Source: Mycoplasmataceae bacterium
GTDB lineage: Bacteria; Bacillota_I; Bacilli_A; Mycoplasmatales; Mycoplasmoidaceae
Assembly (NCBI GenBank): GCA_031265955.1
Contig: JAISBY010000010.1
Coordinates: 248,001 to 312,000, forward strand
Length of the DNA stretch: 64,000 bases
Direction of reading: 5' to 3'
In this document: positions 48,644 through 57,961 of the stretch, in pieces
Numbering within the stretch: position 1 is the first letter of the stretch
How the letters are laid out: the number at the start of each line of letters is the position of its first letter
Position numbers and translations under genes: made by a program
Notes under the pieces: model-generated
Databases searched by the model: none
Told to the model about the DNA's origin: nothing
Seen by the model: the letters and a program-made list of their open reading frames with translations, nothing else

Positions 48644-48666
48644 TCTTTGTAAAGATGGTTTTTTAG
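48644..48666 (-). terminator. terminator downstream of degenerate tRNA-Arg copy
   Basis: Hairpin AACCATCTTTGTAAAGATGG(TT) followed by T on both sides, just downstream of the left tRNA-Arg copy. The right copy carries its counterpart (ACCATCTCGTCAAGAGATGG), so the terminator is part of the duplicated segment. Confidence 0.7.
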
Positions 48667-48667
48667 G

Positions 48668-48742
48668 CGCGCTCCAAGGGAGCCAAACCCTCTAGTCTTC
48701 TAATTCGAAGTCAGACGCTCTATTCAACTGAGCTAAGAGCGC
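48668..48742 (-). tRNA. tRNA-Arg (TCG) copy, probably degenerate
   Basis: Folds as a cloverleaf with acceptor GCGCTCT/GGAGCGC, anticodon TCG and AC stem TCTGA/TTAGA containing one G-T pair. The differences from the copy at 51.1 kb are a T-loop TTTGGCT where the other has TTTGACT (position 58 should be A), no encoded CCA (CCT instead), a U7-G66 pair at the acceptor base, and A at position 37. These suggest a decaying duplicate that may or may not be functional. Confidence 0.6.
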
Positions 48743-48752
48743 AATGTTTTTT

Positions 48753-48945
48753 ATTTTAATTTACTCATTTGTGGTTTCATATAAATTTTGTAACCAAAGA
48801 GAGAAGGAATGATTTGCAGATGATATTTTAATAACTTCGGTCGATTTGCTTATATGATAATTTGTATTTATTGTTTGGTTCGTTAGCATTAAGTAATAAA
48901 AAGTCATAAGTTTCACCAACCGTTAAAAGATTGAATAAAAATAAA
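48753..48945 (-). pseudogene. remnant of S1-domain gene (duplicate of 51.2-51.5 kb)
   Basis: On the minus strand the sequence matches the last third and more of the S1-domain gene: it ends with the same AAATTAAAATAA and the same TACAAA..TATATGAAACCACA region, but carries at least one single-base deletion and one insertion, so the frame is broken. The upstream part (toward 48945) decays until resemblance disappears. No start codon region is kept. Confidence 0.75.
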
Positions 48946-49268
48946 AAAATGCATAGTAAAAATTAAGGTATATGCAAATAGTTTTTCAAATTAATCTACA
49001 TTAAAATATTATTAAATACCCGCTCTTTACAAGTCTCGTAGTTATTTAATAAATAGCGACAGAATAAATATTGTTTTACAAAGTTCATACAATTTATATC
49101 GTTTGTATACTTTTAAAATTTTTTTTAGTAAGAAATTTGCCGAATCCAAATAACAAATAAATCATTATTTATACTTTGTGTAATGCCTATTTCAACATTT
49201 GAAAAGACAATCATAAGTTTACTGATTTCTACATGTTCAAATAGCAATTTTTAAAAAGAGGATTAATA
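48946..49268. other. gene-free AT-rich stretch before BspA-like gene
   Basis: About 320 bases of AT-rich sequence with no credible ORF in table 4. It contains the unidentified promoter of the 49.3-kb gene; an AGAGGAT ribosome site precedes its ATG. No hairpin/U-run like the CA leaders, no tRNA, and no simple repeat beyond short A/T runs. Confidence 0.6.
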
Positions 49269-50735
49269 ATGACAATTAAAAATAAAAATGATCAATTTTC
49301 CATTACTAGAATGTGAAAAAAACATCGACAAAAAATTGCTTTAGCCACTACAATCAGTTTACTAGCGATGGGAGGAGCGGGTATTGGAATCGGTTACGCC
49401 ATATGGCATAACAATTCTGATGCTATCCCTGTCGAAACATCAATAAAAATTTACGGACCAAATTCAACAAATGGGTACCAGGGAGTGGCCGGCTCAATCA
49501 ATTACAATGCCATTAATAATATTGGCAAAAATATAACAGCCAATGCTAAATGAAAAATATTCAATCAACCAAAAGGAGTAAGTATTTTTGCGGGCGTATT
49601 AAGTTGAGATGATAAAGTGCCGGCTGGCACCTATAATTTCCTTATTAGTTGCATCTCTAATTCATTTTTTAGTTCTGCTTTAAAAGTAACGCTGATCTTA
49701 GAAAAGGCGACGCACACTTACACCCTTGAAGGAAATGCCAAGGTTTTAGACTGAAATCGCGAAAAACCGTTTAAAGCAGAATTTACCATGAAAGTAGATG
49801 GAACGATAATTGATGAAAAAGATGTAACTCTTTCAATCTCTGAAGGGGATAGTAACGTAACTATCACTAACAATACAATCACTTATGATAAAATACCAGT
49901 TAATAGTATCTTACCGATTGATGTTATCGCCACGTACGATGGAAATGTGGCGATGGCCTACATAATTTTGGATAATTTCATTCCGACCAACATTTTACTT
50001 CCGAACGATCCAGCTTGAGTTAATCTATTCAATATATCATCAGGTACATTGAATCCTACAAATATTGTAGATTCAAATCATTGGTTACAAAACCAGAACC
50101 AGTATGACACCATTGATTTATCTTGTTTTGATGTCATTTATGGTGGGGCCTTTGCTACTTTTGATGACTTAGACTCTTATGGTACAAAAAACTTTACTAT
50201 CACATTAAAAAATCAAACTAAAAAAACTACCATTGATAATGGCGCCTTCAATAGTTGTACAAAAATTATCGATTTCATTCTTCCTAATTCCGAAGTTTCT
50301 ATTGGCAGTAATACTTTCGGTAACTGTAAAAATTTAAAGAAAATTACTGCTGGTAGTTCTACCGACGTCACTTCTTTAGGCACTGGCAGTTTCATGAACT
50401 GTGAAAGTTTAGAGGAAATTGACTTTACAAATAGTACTCTTACAACTCTCGCCACTTCAGCATTTCAAAATTGCAAAAATCTTAAGATGATAAAACTTCC
50501 ATCAACTTGTACCATTTTCAATTACAGTACTTTAAGTAATTGCACTAATCTGACCGACTTATACTATCGCGCCGATAGCGCTCCCTCAATTTACAGCGGT
50601 GGTGCTTTCTTTGACGTTGCAGAAGGTGGTACACTCCACATTAACGCCACCTATGCTAAAACACTGGGAAAGACGACTGGTAATGCTGTGACTGAATGGA
50701 ACGGTTTAACGAAATGAACATATGCTGTAGACTAA
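49269..50735 (+). CDS. BspA-like leucine-rich-repeat surface protein, membrane anchored
   Basis: 488 aa. Anchor ISLLAMGGAGIGIGYAIWH (~29-47), a first beta-rich domain unlike its paralogues (~50-150), then the shared Ig-like domain (HTYTLEGNAKVLDWNRE ... ILDNFIPTNILL) and only about five LRR_5 repeats (GAFNSCTKI, TFGNCKNL, SFMNCESL, AFQNCKNL). TGA Trp. It lies between two copies of a tRNA-Arg/S1 segment, suggesting that it came in, or was moved, by duplication. Confidence 0.82.
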
Positions 50736-51062
50736 CTTTAAATTAAAATACAATAATCGTAACTATTCATCGCCGTACGCATGTGAGGTTCGCTTAATTA
50801 CATTAAGTGTAATTGAATCAATCAGTATGAACTTATGACAAAAACGATCATTTTTCATATTTTCCAACCGTTCACATTGACATGCATATTTGCAATATGA
50901 ATATGAGTTAAATTTATTTTTCGGTAAATAGTTATATTTAAATTAATCAAGTGATTTCGGCGCAAGGTGTGTTTATTCTTTTGCATACTATTAAATTTCT
51001 ATTGCACAATTATGCTAATAAATAGGCAATAAAAATTATTTTACAAGACCTAACTTCCGTCA
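50736..51062. other. gene-free stretch after BspA-like gene
   Basis: About 330 bases with no credible gene. A short inverted repeat AATTACA (50796-50802)/TGTAATT (50808-50814) with a five-base loop may be a weak terminator for the upstream gene. I see no tRNA, repeat family or promoter. Confidence 0.5.
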
Positions 51063-51068
51063 ATTAAA

Positions 51069-51091
51069 AACCATCTCGTCAAGAGATGGTT
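51069..51091 (-). terminator. terminator downstream of tRNA-Arg
   Basis: Stem ACCATCTC/GAGATGGT with loop GTCAA, T-rich on the minus-strand 3' side. It ends the S1 gene-tRNA transcript. Confidence 0.7.
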
Positions 51092-51095
51092 TATT

Positions 51096-51172
51096 TGGCG
51101 CGCTCTAAGGGAGTCAAACCCCTAACCTTCTGATCCGAAGTCAGACGCTCTATTCAATTGAGCTAAGAGCGC
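51096..51172 (-). tRNA. tRNA-Arg (TCG)
   Basis: Complete cloverleaf, CCA encoded. Acceptor GCGCTCT/AGAGCGC, D stem GCTC/GAGC, anticodon stem TCTGA/TCAGA with anticodon TCG (reads CGN), T stem AGGGG/CCCTT and T loop TTTGACT with the conserved A58. Lies 7 nt downstream of the S1-domain gene on the same strand. Confidence 0.93.
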
Positions 51173-51179
51173 AGTAGTT

Positions 51180-51497
51180 TTATTTTAATTTACTCATTGT
51201 GGTTTCGTATAGATTTTTGTAACCAGAGAGGGAAGGAATGATTTCCCGATGATACTTTAATAATTTAGGGCGGATTTGCTTGTAAGACAACTTGTATTTG
51301 TTAGTTTGTTCATTACCGTTAAGTAATAAAAAATCATAAGTTTCACCAACTTTGAAAAAATTATGAATATTACTAATGTGATAATCACTAATTTCTGAGA
51401 TATGACAAATCCCTTGAGATTCATTAAATGATAAAATGGCAAAAGTTGGTTCAATCCGAACCACTTTACATTTAATAATATTTTTGAAGTCAATCAT
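51180..51497 (-). CDS. S1 RNA-binding domain protein (GSP13/CvfD-like)
   Basis: 105-aa protein with one S1 domain: MIDFKNIIKCKVVRIEPTFAILSFNESQGICHISEISDYHISNIHNFFKVGE (~1-52), followed by a C-terminal tail (YKLSYKQIRPKLLKYHREI). The length and architecture match the single-S1 general stress/ribosome-associated proteins (YugI, CvfD). Upstream of tRNA-Arg and co-directional; divergent from nfu. A decayed copy lies at 48.75-48.95 kb. Confidence 0.85.
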   Translation of the reverse strand: MIDFKNIIKCKVVRIEPTFAILSFNESQGICHISEISDYHISNIHNFFKVGETYDFLLLNGNEQTNKYKLSYKQIRPKLLKYHREIIPSLSGYKNLYETTMSKLK

Positions 51498-51546
51498 ATT
51501 TTGGATAAGACAGATTATATTTGTTCTTTTATAATTGTTAAACTAA

Positions 51547-51813
51547 ATGCCCAAGAAGTTATCCTCCAGCGAATTATTAACCCAAATCCATGATACAGTA
51601 GAATCACTACGTGTTTTTATTAACAATGATGGTGGAGACTTAACGTTTGTAAGTTTCCAAAACAAGATATTAACATTATCTATTTCTGGAGCCTGTGTTG
51701 GTTGTAGTTCTTTTAGCATTACTTTTGATCAAGGAGTAAAAGAAGTGTTTTTAACTGAATTTGCCGGTTACATTAAAGACGTGAAATTTGAGTTAGCTAG
51801 TAAAAAACCCTAA
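51547..51813 (+). CDS. NifU-like (Nfu) Fe-S carrier
   Basis: 88-aa Nfu-domain protein: ESLRVFINNDGGDLTFVSFQNKILTLSISGACVGCSSFSITFDQGVKE with the cluster-binding CxxC (Cys ~57 and ~60). Delivers 4Fe-4S clusters to client proteins; PFOR, serine dehydratase and CyuA are potential clients in the window. Shares a bidirectional terminator with rpsU. Confidence 0.93.
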   Translation: MPKKLSSSELLTQIHDTVESLRVFINNDGGDLTFVSFQNKILTLSISGACVGCSSFSITFDQGVKEVFLTEFAGYIKDVKFELASKKP

Positions 51814-51827
51814 GGTTCTTAGGGTTT
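51805..51827. terminator. bidirectional terminator nfu/rpsU
   Basis: Stem AAACCCTAAG (51805-51814) and CTTAGGGTTT (51818-51827), A-rich and T-rich flanks; overlaps the nfu stop and the rpsU 3' end. Confidence 0.75.
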
Positions 51828-52004
51828 GAATTGACGTGTCTTTTTTTGGAATTTACGAGCTTCTTTAGATTTCTCTTTTGCTCTTAATCCTGGACGCAAA
51901 TAGTATTCGTGTCTTTTGGCAACACGTCGTGTTTCGGCGGTAATACGCGAAAAACGTTTTAAAGCTTCATTTAGTTCGCCATCCTTTACGATTATTTTAG
52001 GCAT
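51819..52004 (-). CDS. rpsU: 30S ribosomal protein S21
   Basis: 61-aa S21: PKIIVKDGELNEALKRFSRITAETRRVAKRHEYYLRPGLRAKEKSKEARKF, the expected length and the basic C-terminus. Needed for initiation on the 30S subunit. Convergent with nfu. Confidence 0.95.
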   Translation of the reverse strand: MPKIIVKDGELNEALKRFSRITAETRRVAKRHEYYLRPGLRAKEKSKEARKFQKKTRQFKP

Positions 52005-52112
52005 TTAATTAATTCACCACTTTCTTAATAAAGTTTGAAGATTATATCTAAAAAATAGCAATCCTTTAAATTGTTAACTTTAACTCGTACGGTGAATAGT
52101 TACAACATTATC

Positions 52113-52130
52113 TTTTTTTTTTTTTTTTTT
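52113..52130 (+). repeat. poly-T (T18) tract
   Basis: Eighteen T immediately upstream of a TATCAT box (52132-52137) in front of the leader at 52145. Length change would alter the spacing of promoter elements. Confidence 0.93.
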
Positions 52131-52144
52131 ATATCATTAGTATT

Positions 52145-52171
52145 ATGAAATTGATCGGGGGGGGGGACTAA
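52145..52171 (+). CDS. poly-G leader peptide (early-stop phase)
   Basis: Eight-residue ORF MKLIGGGD, stop TAA at 52169-52171. The ATG is seven bases after TATCAT, like the CA-leader loci. With one G less the frame stays open through the left arm of the hairpin to TAA 52230-52232; with one G more it ends at TAG 52183-52185. The peptide itself is probably not the point of translation. Confidence 0.45.
   Translation: MKLIGGGD
52157..52166 (+). repeat. poly-G (G10) tract in leader ORF
   Basis: Ten G in an AT-rich region, coding Gly-Gly-Gly plus the first base of Asp in the current phase. Slippage-prone. Confidence 0.95.
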
Positions 52172-52247
52172 ACGTAACGTCGTAGGCGTTTATTTTGTTC
52201 TCTTTCTAGAAACAAGACCATTACGTTTGTAAAGTCTTGTTTTTTTG
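52170..52247 (+). terminator. attenuator-like hairpin with competing upstream pairing
   Basis: Terminator: AAACAAGAC (52210-52218) pairs with GTCTTGTTT (52234-52242), 15-base loop, eight T (52240-52247). The loop's TTACGTTT (52221-52228) is exactly complementary to AAACGTAA (52170-52177) just after the leader stop, giving a possible alternative structure. Confidence 0.65.
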
Positions 52248-52281
52248 CAATTTTAAGATTAATTCATAAGGGAGAATAACA

Positions 52282-53043
52282 ATGAAAAAAATTAAATGAA
52301 TTAAAACGATAGGTGTGGTTAGTACTATAGGAATTACTAGTGTTGTACTTTCAGCATCTTTAGCAAGTTGTAGCGAGACTCAACCGAATTTAATCGTAAA
52401 TTCATGAGAAGAATTTAATCAATATTTTGAAACTCACCATGACGAATATAAAACTCCAGACACTCCATTGAATCTCAATAGTGCCACGTCAGATGAGATA
52501 ATTGATTATTTTTTTAGTCACAAGCGAATTAGTGGCCAAAATCTTTTATATTCAATATTTTTAGAGTTAGGAACTACTTATTATGATAATTACGATACAC
52601 CATTAAAGTTAAAAATAAGTACCACCGATAATAGTGTTTCCGCTAAATTCGCTAGTGACTTTGAATTTGACTTTGGATTGTCACCATTAGGTTCCAGCAA
52701 GCAACAAATAAAAAGAGGAATTGATATGATTTTAAAGGACTCATATATCAAAATTCAAGTTTCTCAATCAGAGATTTGTGTTGAGGCAAGCGTAACGCAA
52801 CGGGTATGATTGGATAATTCAAATCAAGACTATGCTCAACGAAAGTTAAATGAAAAATTCAAATACAATTTTAATAATTCTTCTTTTGATGTTTATGGAA
52901 ACCAAGAAACCGATAGCCATGATGAACCGTTATTTTATTTGAGTTTTTCTGATCGTGGAGAGTCAAGATCAACCAGTTTACATTTGAAATCTGCTTGATA
53001 TCCAGATGTCAATTTTGCTGATATAACAGCAAACAAAAATTAG
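52282..53043 (+). CDS. lipoprotein, paralogue pair member 1
   Basis: 253-aa predicted lipoprotein with signal peptide and lipobox VLSASLASC (Cys ~35). The extracellular part has a segment shared with the gene at 53.06 kb (EFNQYFETHHDEYKTPDTPLNLN and DEIIDYFFSHKRISGQNLLYS, residues ~48-95). The rest is beta-rich and unassigned. Strong ribosome site AAGGGAGAA. TGA Trp. Likely under the poly-G leader attenuator upstream. Role unknown; surface exposure is inferred. Confidence 0.78.
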
Positions 53044-53060
53044 GCGAACGGAAGGACAAA

Positions 53061-53915
53061 ATGAAAAGCGATATTTTAAATTCAAAAAAATACAAACAAT
53101 GATTAAGAGAAAAAAGAACTAAAAGGCTATTATTTGGAGCGTGCGTTGGGTTGGTAGGAATCGGAGTAGGAATAGGTGTTGGGTATCCCATCTTTAGTTC
53201 TAATCAAAACGGTTCAAACTTGACTATAAATTCGTGAGTAGATTTTGATCAATATTTTGAAACTCACCACGATGAATATAAAACTCCAGACACTCCATTG
53301 GACCTCAACGATGCCTCACAGGATGAGATTATTGATTATTTTTTTAGCCACAAGCGAATTAGTGGCCAAAATCTTTTATATTCAATGTGTTTGGATTGGG
53401 CAAACATGACATACAGTGATTTTGATTCACCATTGAAGTTGAAGACAAATGTTACCGACAACAGTGCTTCTGTTAAATTGGTTAGTGATTTTGAAACCAG
53501 TAGAGTTTCATCACGAAATGGTTCTGAAACGTCATTTGGTATTACAGAGTACGCTCTTTTTAAGAAAGGTTCATCAATGAAGGTAGAACTTTCAAGATAC
53601 AGTATCAATTATGAATTAAATTTGACATATGTCACTTGAGCAAAAACGACTAATATTTATGAATCGAGTGAAATCTTTTATGGTAATCAAAATGAAAATT
53701 ATAGTGAGACAAAATATTACAACAACGATTCAATAAGGCTTAATGATGATGTGTCAATCACCGCTTCTCCTTCAAATCTTGGGCTGAATATAAAAATTGA
53801 TTGAGGCAATGGGTTAAAAAATATTCCAAATCCATACAACATCGATATCTTGAATCTTTATTTTAATCCTGAATGGTATCCAAATGTTATTCCGGGTGCA
53901 GACCCTAAAATATAA
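53061..53915 (+). CDS. membrane-anchored surface protein, paralogue pair member 2
   Basis: 284 aa. Basic start, then anchor FGACVGLVGIGVGIGVGYPIFSS (~25-47) of the same glycine-rich type as in the BspA-like proteins, though no LRR is present. The region DFDQYFETHHDEYKTPDTPLDLN ... DEIIDYFFSHKRISGQNLLYSM is almost identical to the neighbour upstream. GAAGGA ribosome site. Starts 18 nt after that gene, so co-transcribed. Confidence 0.78.
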
Positions 53916-53945
53916 GTTTTACAAAACACATATTTTTAACAATTG

Positions 53946-53951
53946 TATAAT
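53946..53951 (+). promoter_or_regulatory. -10 box of the ytpR-like gene, leaderless geometry
   Basis: TATAAT six bases before the ATG (53958). Confidence 0.5.
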
Positions 53952-53957
53952 CAATTA

Positions 53958-54593
53958 ATGGTTACATTTTTTTATAACAAATCTACTTTAAACGACACAT
54001 TATTAATATCTATTAATAACAAACCCACAATTAAAGTTAATTCTAAAAATAATTTTACTTATGGGGTTGATAGTGACAACCAATTAACTTTTATTAATAT
54101 TTTTGAATGTTCCAAGTTATTACAAATACCTGAAGGATATTTATTTCTTGACGAACCAATTAAAAAACTTATTCAAGACAATTTACAAATTGATTTATCA
54201 AAATATGATATTAAAACATTTAAAGTTGGTGAAGTAGTTAAGTGTGAAATAATACCAAATACTCATCTACACATTTGCAAAATAAATATTAAGAATAAGG
54301 TTTTACCCATTGTTTGTGGCGCTGAGAATATTGCTCTTGGTTTAAAAGTGGTGGTAGCACAAATCGGAACAATCATGCCTAATGGATTATTAATTAAACC
54401 AAATAAACTAATGAACTATGAATCAATGGGAATGATTTGTAGTAAACGAGAATTATTAATTACTGATCGTCAATTTAATGATGAAGGCATTATAAAATTA
54501 CCGAATCATTTTAACGTTGGTGATGATTTTATGAACGTTTATAAAAACTATTTACTGGTGACCAAACAATTTTTTGCAAGAAGTTTTGATTAA
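53958..54593 (+). CDS. YtpR-like tRNA-binding-domain protein
   Basis: 211-aa protein with a C-terminal tRNA-binding (EMAP/OB) domain: FKVGEVVKCEIIPNTHLHICKINIKNKVLPIVCGAENIALGLKVVVAQIGTIMPNG (~88-142), as found in YtpR and at the N-terminus of PheT. The first ~85 residues are variable. Possibly a tRNA chaperone; function unproven. Its last 42 nt overlap the convergent membrane gene. Confidence 0.85.
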   Translation: MVTFFYNKSTLNDTLLISINNKPTIKVNSKNNFTYGVDSDNQLTFINIFECSKLLQIPEGYLFLDEPIKKLIQDNLQIDLSKYDIKTFKVGEVVKCEIIPNTHLHICKINIKNKVLPIVCGAENIALGLKVVVAQIGTIMPNGLLIKPNKLMNYESMGMICSKRELLITDRQFNDEGIIKLPNHFNVGDDFMNVYKNYLLVTKQFFARSFD

Positions 54594-55454
54594 CATTGCA
54601 AATTTGTAAGGTAAGCTTTTCGGTTCTTTGATAACATCTGGTTTTAGTTGATATCAACCAATGTACCATTTTTCTTTGTTCCACATGTTGTACCAGCGAT
54701 AGCGTTTCATTAGTTGCAAACGATTGGAACCAAAAATAATTAAAGTGATACCCGAGTAGCTTAATATGAAACCAAGCGCACAAGCAACAGCAGGTGAGGA
54801 ATTGAATATTGTAGCGACTCCATCATATTCGCCACCCGAAGATCAATCGTTTATGTTTAAACCACTAACGTTGTATTGTACATGTAAAGTTAACATGCAA
54901 ATCGCTACATAAGAGTAATATGCTCCTGCAAACAAATTACAATAGATTCAATCAGCAAAACGCATTTTCGGAACACTTACTAGCACTAACGAACCGACTA
55001 AGACATTAATGTAATGCATCATAAAGTACATTGGATTAAGTGAATCACCCATAAAAATGTAACGTGCTGTGGAAACGTCTGAAAGCTGTAATTCGTCTCC
55101 AATACCGCCAAGAATTGTGATTAGTCCGCCGAAAATAGCGAACGGAGCGATAATTTTAGCGAATTTACGAGTAGGATCAACCGCTATAGCGATACAAATA
55201 CTAAATGCACAAAATGGGCATATATCTAATAATAAGCCCCGCGAAGTTCCGATACCATTATCGTTACCATTTTTAGCAAAATCTGATAGTTGTTCGTAAA
55301 ACCTACCAACCATTAAATAAACAAATAATCCTGTTCCTAAAACTAATCAGAAGAAATAATTGTTGGTAACACGTTTAATGTAAGGGCCTACACCAACAAC
55401 GATAATGATTGTTAATACTGTTCATAAATCAAGCCCTACAATAGTTGCAGTCAT
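54552..55454 (-). CDS. integral membrane protein, YwaF/TMEM164-like
   Basis: 300-aa protein with about seven membrane helices. Features resembling the YwaF (TIGR02206) family are RGLLLDICPFCAFSICIAIAV (~73-93) and SLNPMYFMMHYINVLVGSLVLVSV (~137-160), where family members carry His in equivalent places. TGA Trp throughout, with a basic C-terminal tail. Function unknown. Divergent from the CA-leader of the 55.7-kb gene. Confidence 0.65.
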
Positions 55455-55472
55455 TTAACAATTTTAACACAT

Positions 55473-55501
55473 TTGTATTAATTAGAATATGTTTGTATAA
55501 T
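55473..55501 (+). promoter_or_regulatory. promoter of CA-leader locus 3
   Basis: TTGTAT (55473-55478), 17 bp, TATAAT (55496-55501); the leader ATG at 55509 is seven bases downstream. The best-formed promoter of the three CA leaders. Confidence 0.65.
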
Positions 55502-55508
55502 GTGCTTT

Positions 55509-55586
<78 letters not shown>

Positions 55587-55608
55587 TTTTTCACAACACA
55601 CTAATTTA

Positions 55609-55641
55609 ATACAAGCAGTAAACACTACTGCTTGTATTTTT
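55609..55641 (+). terminator. terminator-like hairpin in leader 3
   Basis: Perfect 12-bp stem ATACAAGCAGTA (55609-55620) with TACTGCTTGTAT (55626-55637), loop AACAC as in leader 2, then five T (55637-55641). The stem core differs from leaders 1 and 2 but pairing is kept. Confidence 0.8.
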
Positions 55642-55681
55642 ATTTTCTCATTAAAAATTTTAATAAATTAGGAGAAATAAA

Positions 55682-57463
55682 ATGAAAATAAATAAAGTAG
55701 ATAGTAACGAGAAACATCAGATTAAAAACCGTCGTAAAGGGATTAAAACCATGCTTGCCATTAGTGCGTCTGTAGTCGGCGCTGGCGCTGGTATTGGAAT
55801 TGGTTATGCAATATGACATACAAATAAAACTGAACCTGTCGCAGTGATTCATGCTCCCAACACTTTAACATCAACAGTTAATAAATCAGGAAGTTTCACA
55901 TTAACGGCTACCGATAGTTTAAATCATCCTTTAATTAACGCTCAATGGCACATAATAACTGATTATTCAAATTTGTTTAGCGTTAACGAAACCACTGGAG
56001 AACTTTCATGAACCAATCGGTTGGATCCAAGTTTAACATACAATATTTTGATAACATGCTCTAGTGACAATTTACCAGATGCAACGCACGAACTGCAAAT
56101 CATTGTACAAACACCACCAGGATATAACGTCATACCATTTTCTCAATTAGTCATTAGTGGCGGGATTTTCGAAGGTTTACAAAGAGATGGTGATTATATT
56201 GCTCCACCTGGAGCATCATTAATTTTTCCTGAAGAAGAACATGTTTACGCCATCTATAAAAATGCTTTGGATGTTAGCAAATACTCATCAGATATGCAAT
56301 TACAAAATATTTCATACATTGATTTCGATAATATCGTTGATGTGGGTGATTATGCTTTCAATGGTCTAACAGGATTAACGGGCGAATTAAAAATTTCCGA
56401 TAACATCAGTCATATTGGTGTTAATGCATTTGCGAACACATCTTATACGACAAACAACATAAGCGGTTTATCTTATTCTTATACCGATGATGTACACCAC
56501 AACCAATGATTAATCAAGTCTACATTAGAGGACACTGTAAATTATTTGAAAATTGATGTGTTTGGAATTGCTGATCAAGTATTTAAAAATAATACACATA
56601 TTAAAACTGTCGAAATTACTACAAAGTTAATGATCACAGGTAACGAAACATTTAGTGGTTGCTCAGCGCTTGAATCATTTGATTTGGCAACAGGAGAGAG
56701 TTGAGAGGTTTTAAGAATTGGTGCTTATTGTTTTCAAGATTGTGCCAGTTTAACTTCCATAGATTTTCATAGCGCCGTTGAGTTTGTTGATATTCGAGCT
56801 TTTTTTGGGTGCGCAGGTTTGCAACATATTTATAATATGGATTACGTTCGAACAATTGCTTCTGGGGCATTTATGAGTTGTACTTCACTGCGTTCCATTT
56901 CATTACAATCTTGTCAAACTATTGCTCAAGGTGCTTTTAGAAATTGTACAAATTTACAGGAAATATGAATCAATACTAACCAAACCCCACAAAACATGAA
57001 TGTTAGCAGTAATGCGTTTACGAATAGTGCTAGTGGAAATAATCAACTTGGTAGATTTATTGATTTGAACAACGGTCCAAATCGCGATGCAATGAAAACA
57101 TTTTTTAATAATCTATCTACCGATACTTATTTAAAAGAATGAGGTTATATAACTGGGGTAACAATTACCGATGCTCCTAGTACAATTTCTGGAATTAAAG
57201 ATAGTTCAATTACATCAACCGACGAAATTATTACACAAGATAATTTTGGTATTGCCATGGACAATGGTTATTCGGTACAATATTCCGTTGACGGAACATT
57301 ACCAGATGGATTATCCATAAATTCTAATACCGGAGTAATTTCTGGTACTCCAAGTGTAGTTGGAACATCTACTATTAAAATTCAAGTAATTACTAAATAT
57401 CCGTTCCCTGCTGCATCTTTTACTTTTTTAAGCGGAGATATATCCATCAGTATCACCGAGTAA
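55682..57463 (+). CDS. BspA-like leucine-rich-repeat surface protein with putative Ig domain
   Basis: 593 aa. Anchor ASVVGAGAGIGIGYAIWH (~26-43), a beta domain (HAPNTLTSTVNKSGSFTLTATDS...), two scattered blocks of LRR_5 repeats (SHIGVNAFANTS, NETFSGCSAL, GAYCFQDCASL, SGAFMSCTSL, QGAFRNCTNL), and a C-terminal putative Ig domain DGTLPDGLSINSNTGVISGTPSVVGTS of the He_PIG type (~535-565). The CA-leader upstream is in the early-stop phase. GGAG ribosome site. Longest of the family in the window. Confidence 0.83.
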
Positions 57464-57492
57464 TTGTATATGTTAGACCATATCAATTAAGT

Positions 57493-57521
57493 TTGACAAA
57501 AGACTATATGTATAGTATTAT
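57493..57521 (+). promoter_or_regulatory. S10 operon promoter
   Basis: TTGACA (57493-57498), 17 bp, TATTAT (57516-57521), the closest to consensus in the window. The transcript would have a leader of about 105 nt before rpsJ. Confidence 0.8.
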
Positions 57522-57548
57522 TTATGTCCCCTTGGCGTTTTAAGATTG

Positions 57549-57580
57549 CCGATACACCATAAAGTGTTGTCGAGTATCGG
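57549..57580 (+). promoter_or_regulatory. hairpin in S10 operon leader
   Basis: CCGATAC (57549-57555) pairs with GTATCGG (57574-57580), with further pairing inside possible (ACAC/GTGT). It could be a target for autoregulation by an r-protein such as L4. No U-run, so not a terminator. AAGGA follows near 57617. Confidence 0.45.
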
Positions 57581-57635
57581 GTAACTTAGAATCAAGGTTA
57601 AATTCAACACATCGTAAGGACAGCCAACACACATT

Positions 57636-57938
57636 ATGAATCCAGAATTAAGAATAAAATTATTTTCTTATGATCATGATTTATTAGATAAATCGGTTAA
57701 GAAAATAATTGAAATAGCCCGAAACTGCAATTGCGGTATTAAAGGCCCGATTCCTTTACCAACCAAAAAGGAAATTTTTACTATTTGTCGTTCTGTGCAC
57801 GTAGATAAACCATCTCGCGAACAATTTGAACGTCGTACTCATAAACGTCTAATCATCTTAAGCAAAACTAATGCCCAAACTATTGATGCTCTTAGACGTT
57901 TAATCATTCCATCAGGAGTAAGCATTGAACTACACTAA
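57636..57938 (+). CDS. rpsJ: 30S ribosomal protein S10
   Basis: 100-aa S10; [25 protein letters not shown] opening, [39 protein letters not shown] central signature. First gene of the S10 operon. Confidence 0.97.
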   Translation: MNPELRIKLFSYDHDLLDKSVKKIIEIARNCNCGIKGPIPLPTKKEIFTICRSVHVDKPSREQFERRTHKRLIILSKTNAQTIDALRRLIIPSGVSIELH

Positions 57939-57961
57939 GTGTAGTTCAATAGGAGAAACTT

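Noticed and set aside
48640-51370. Transposon or integrative element between the tRNA-Arg copies
   Set aside because: No transposase or integrase ORF, no inverted terminal repeats; only a surface-protein gene lies within.
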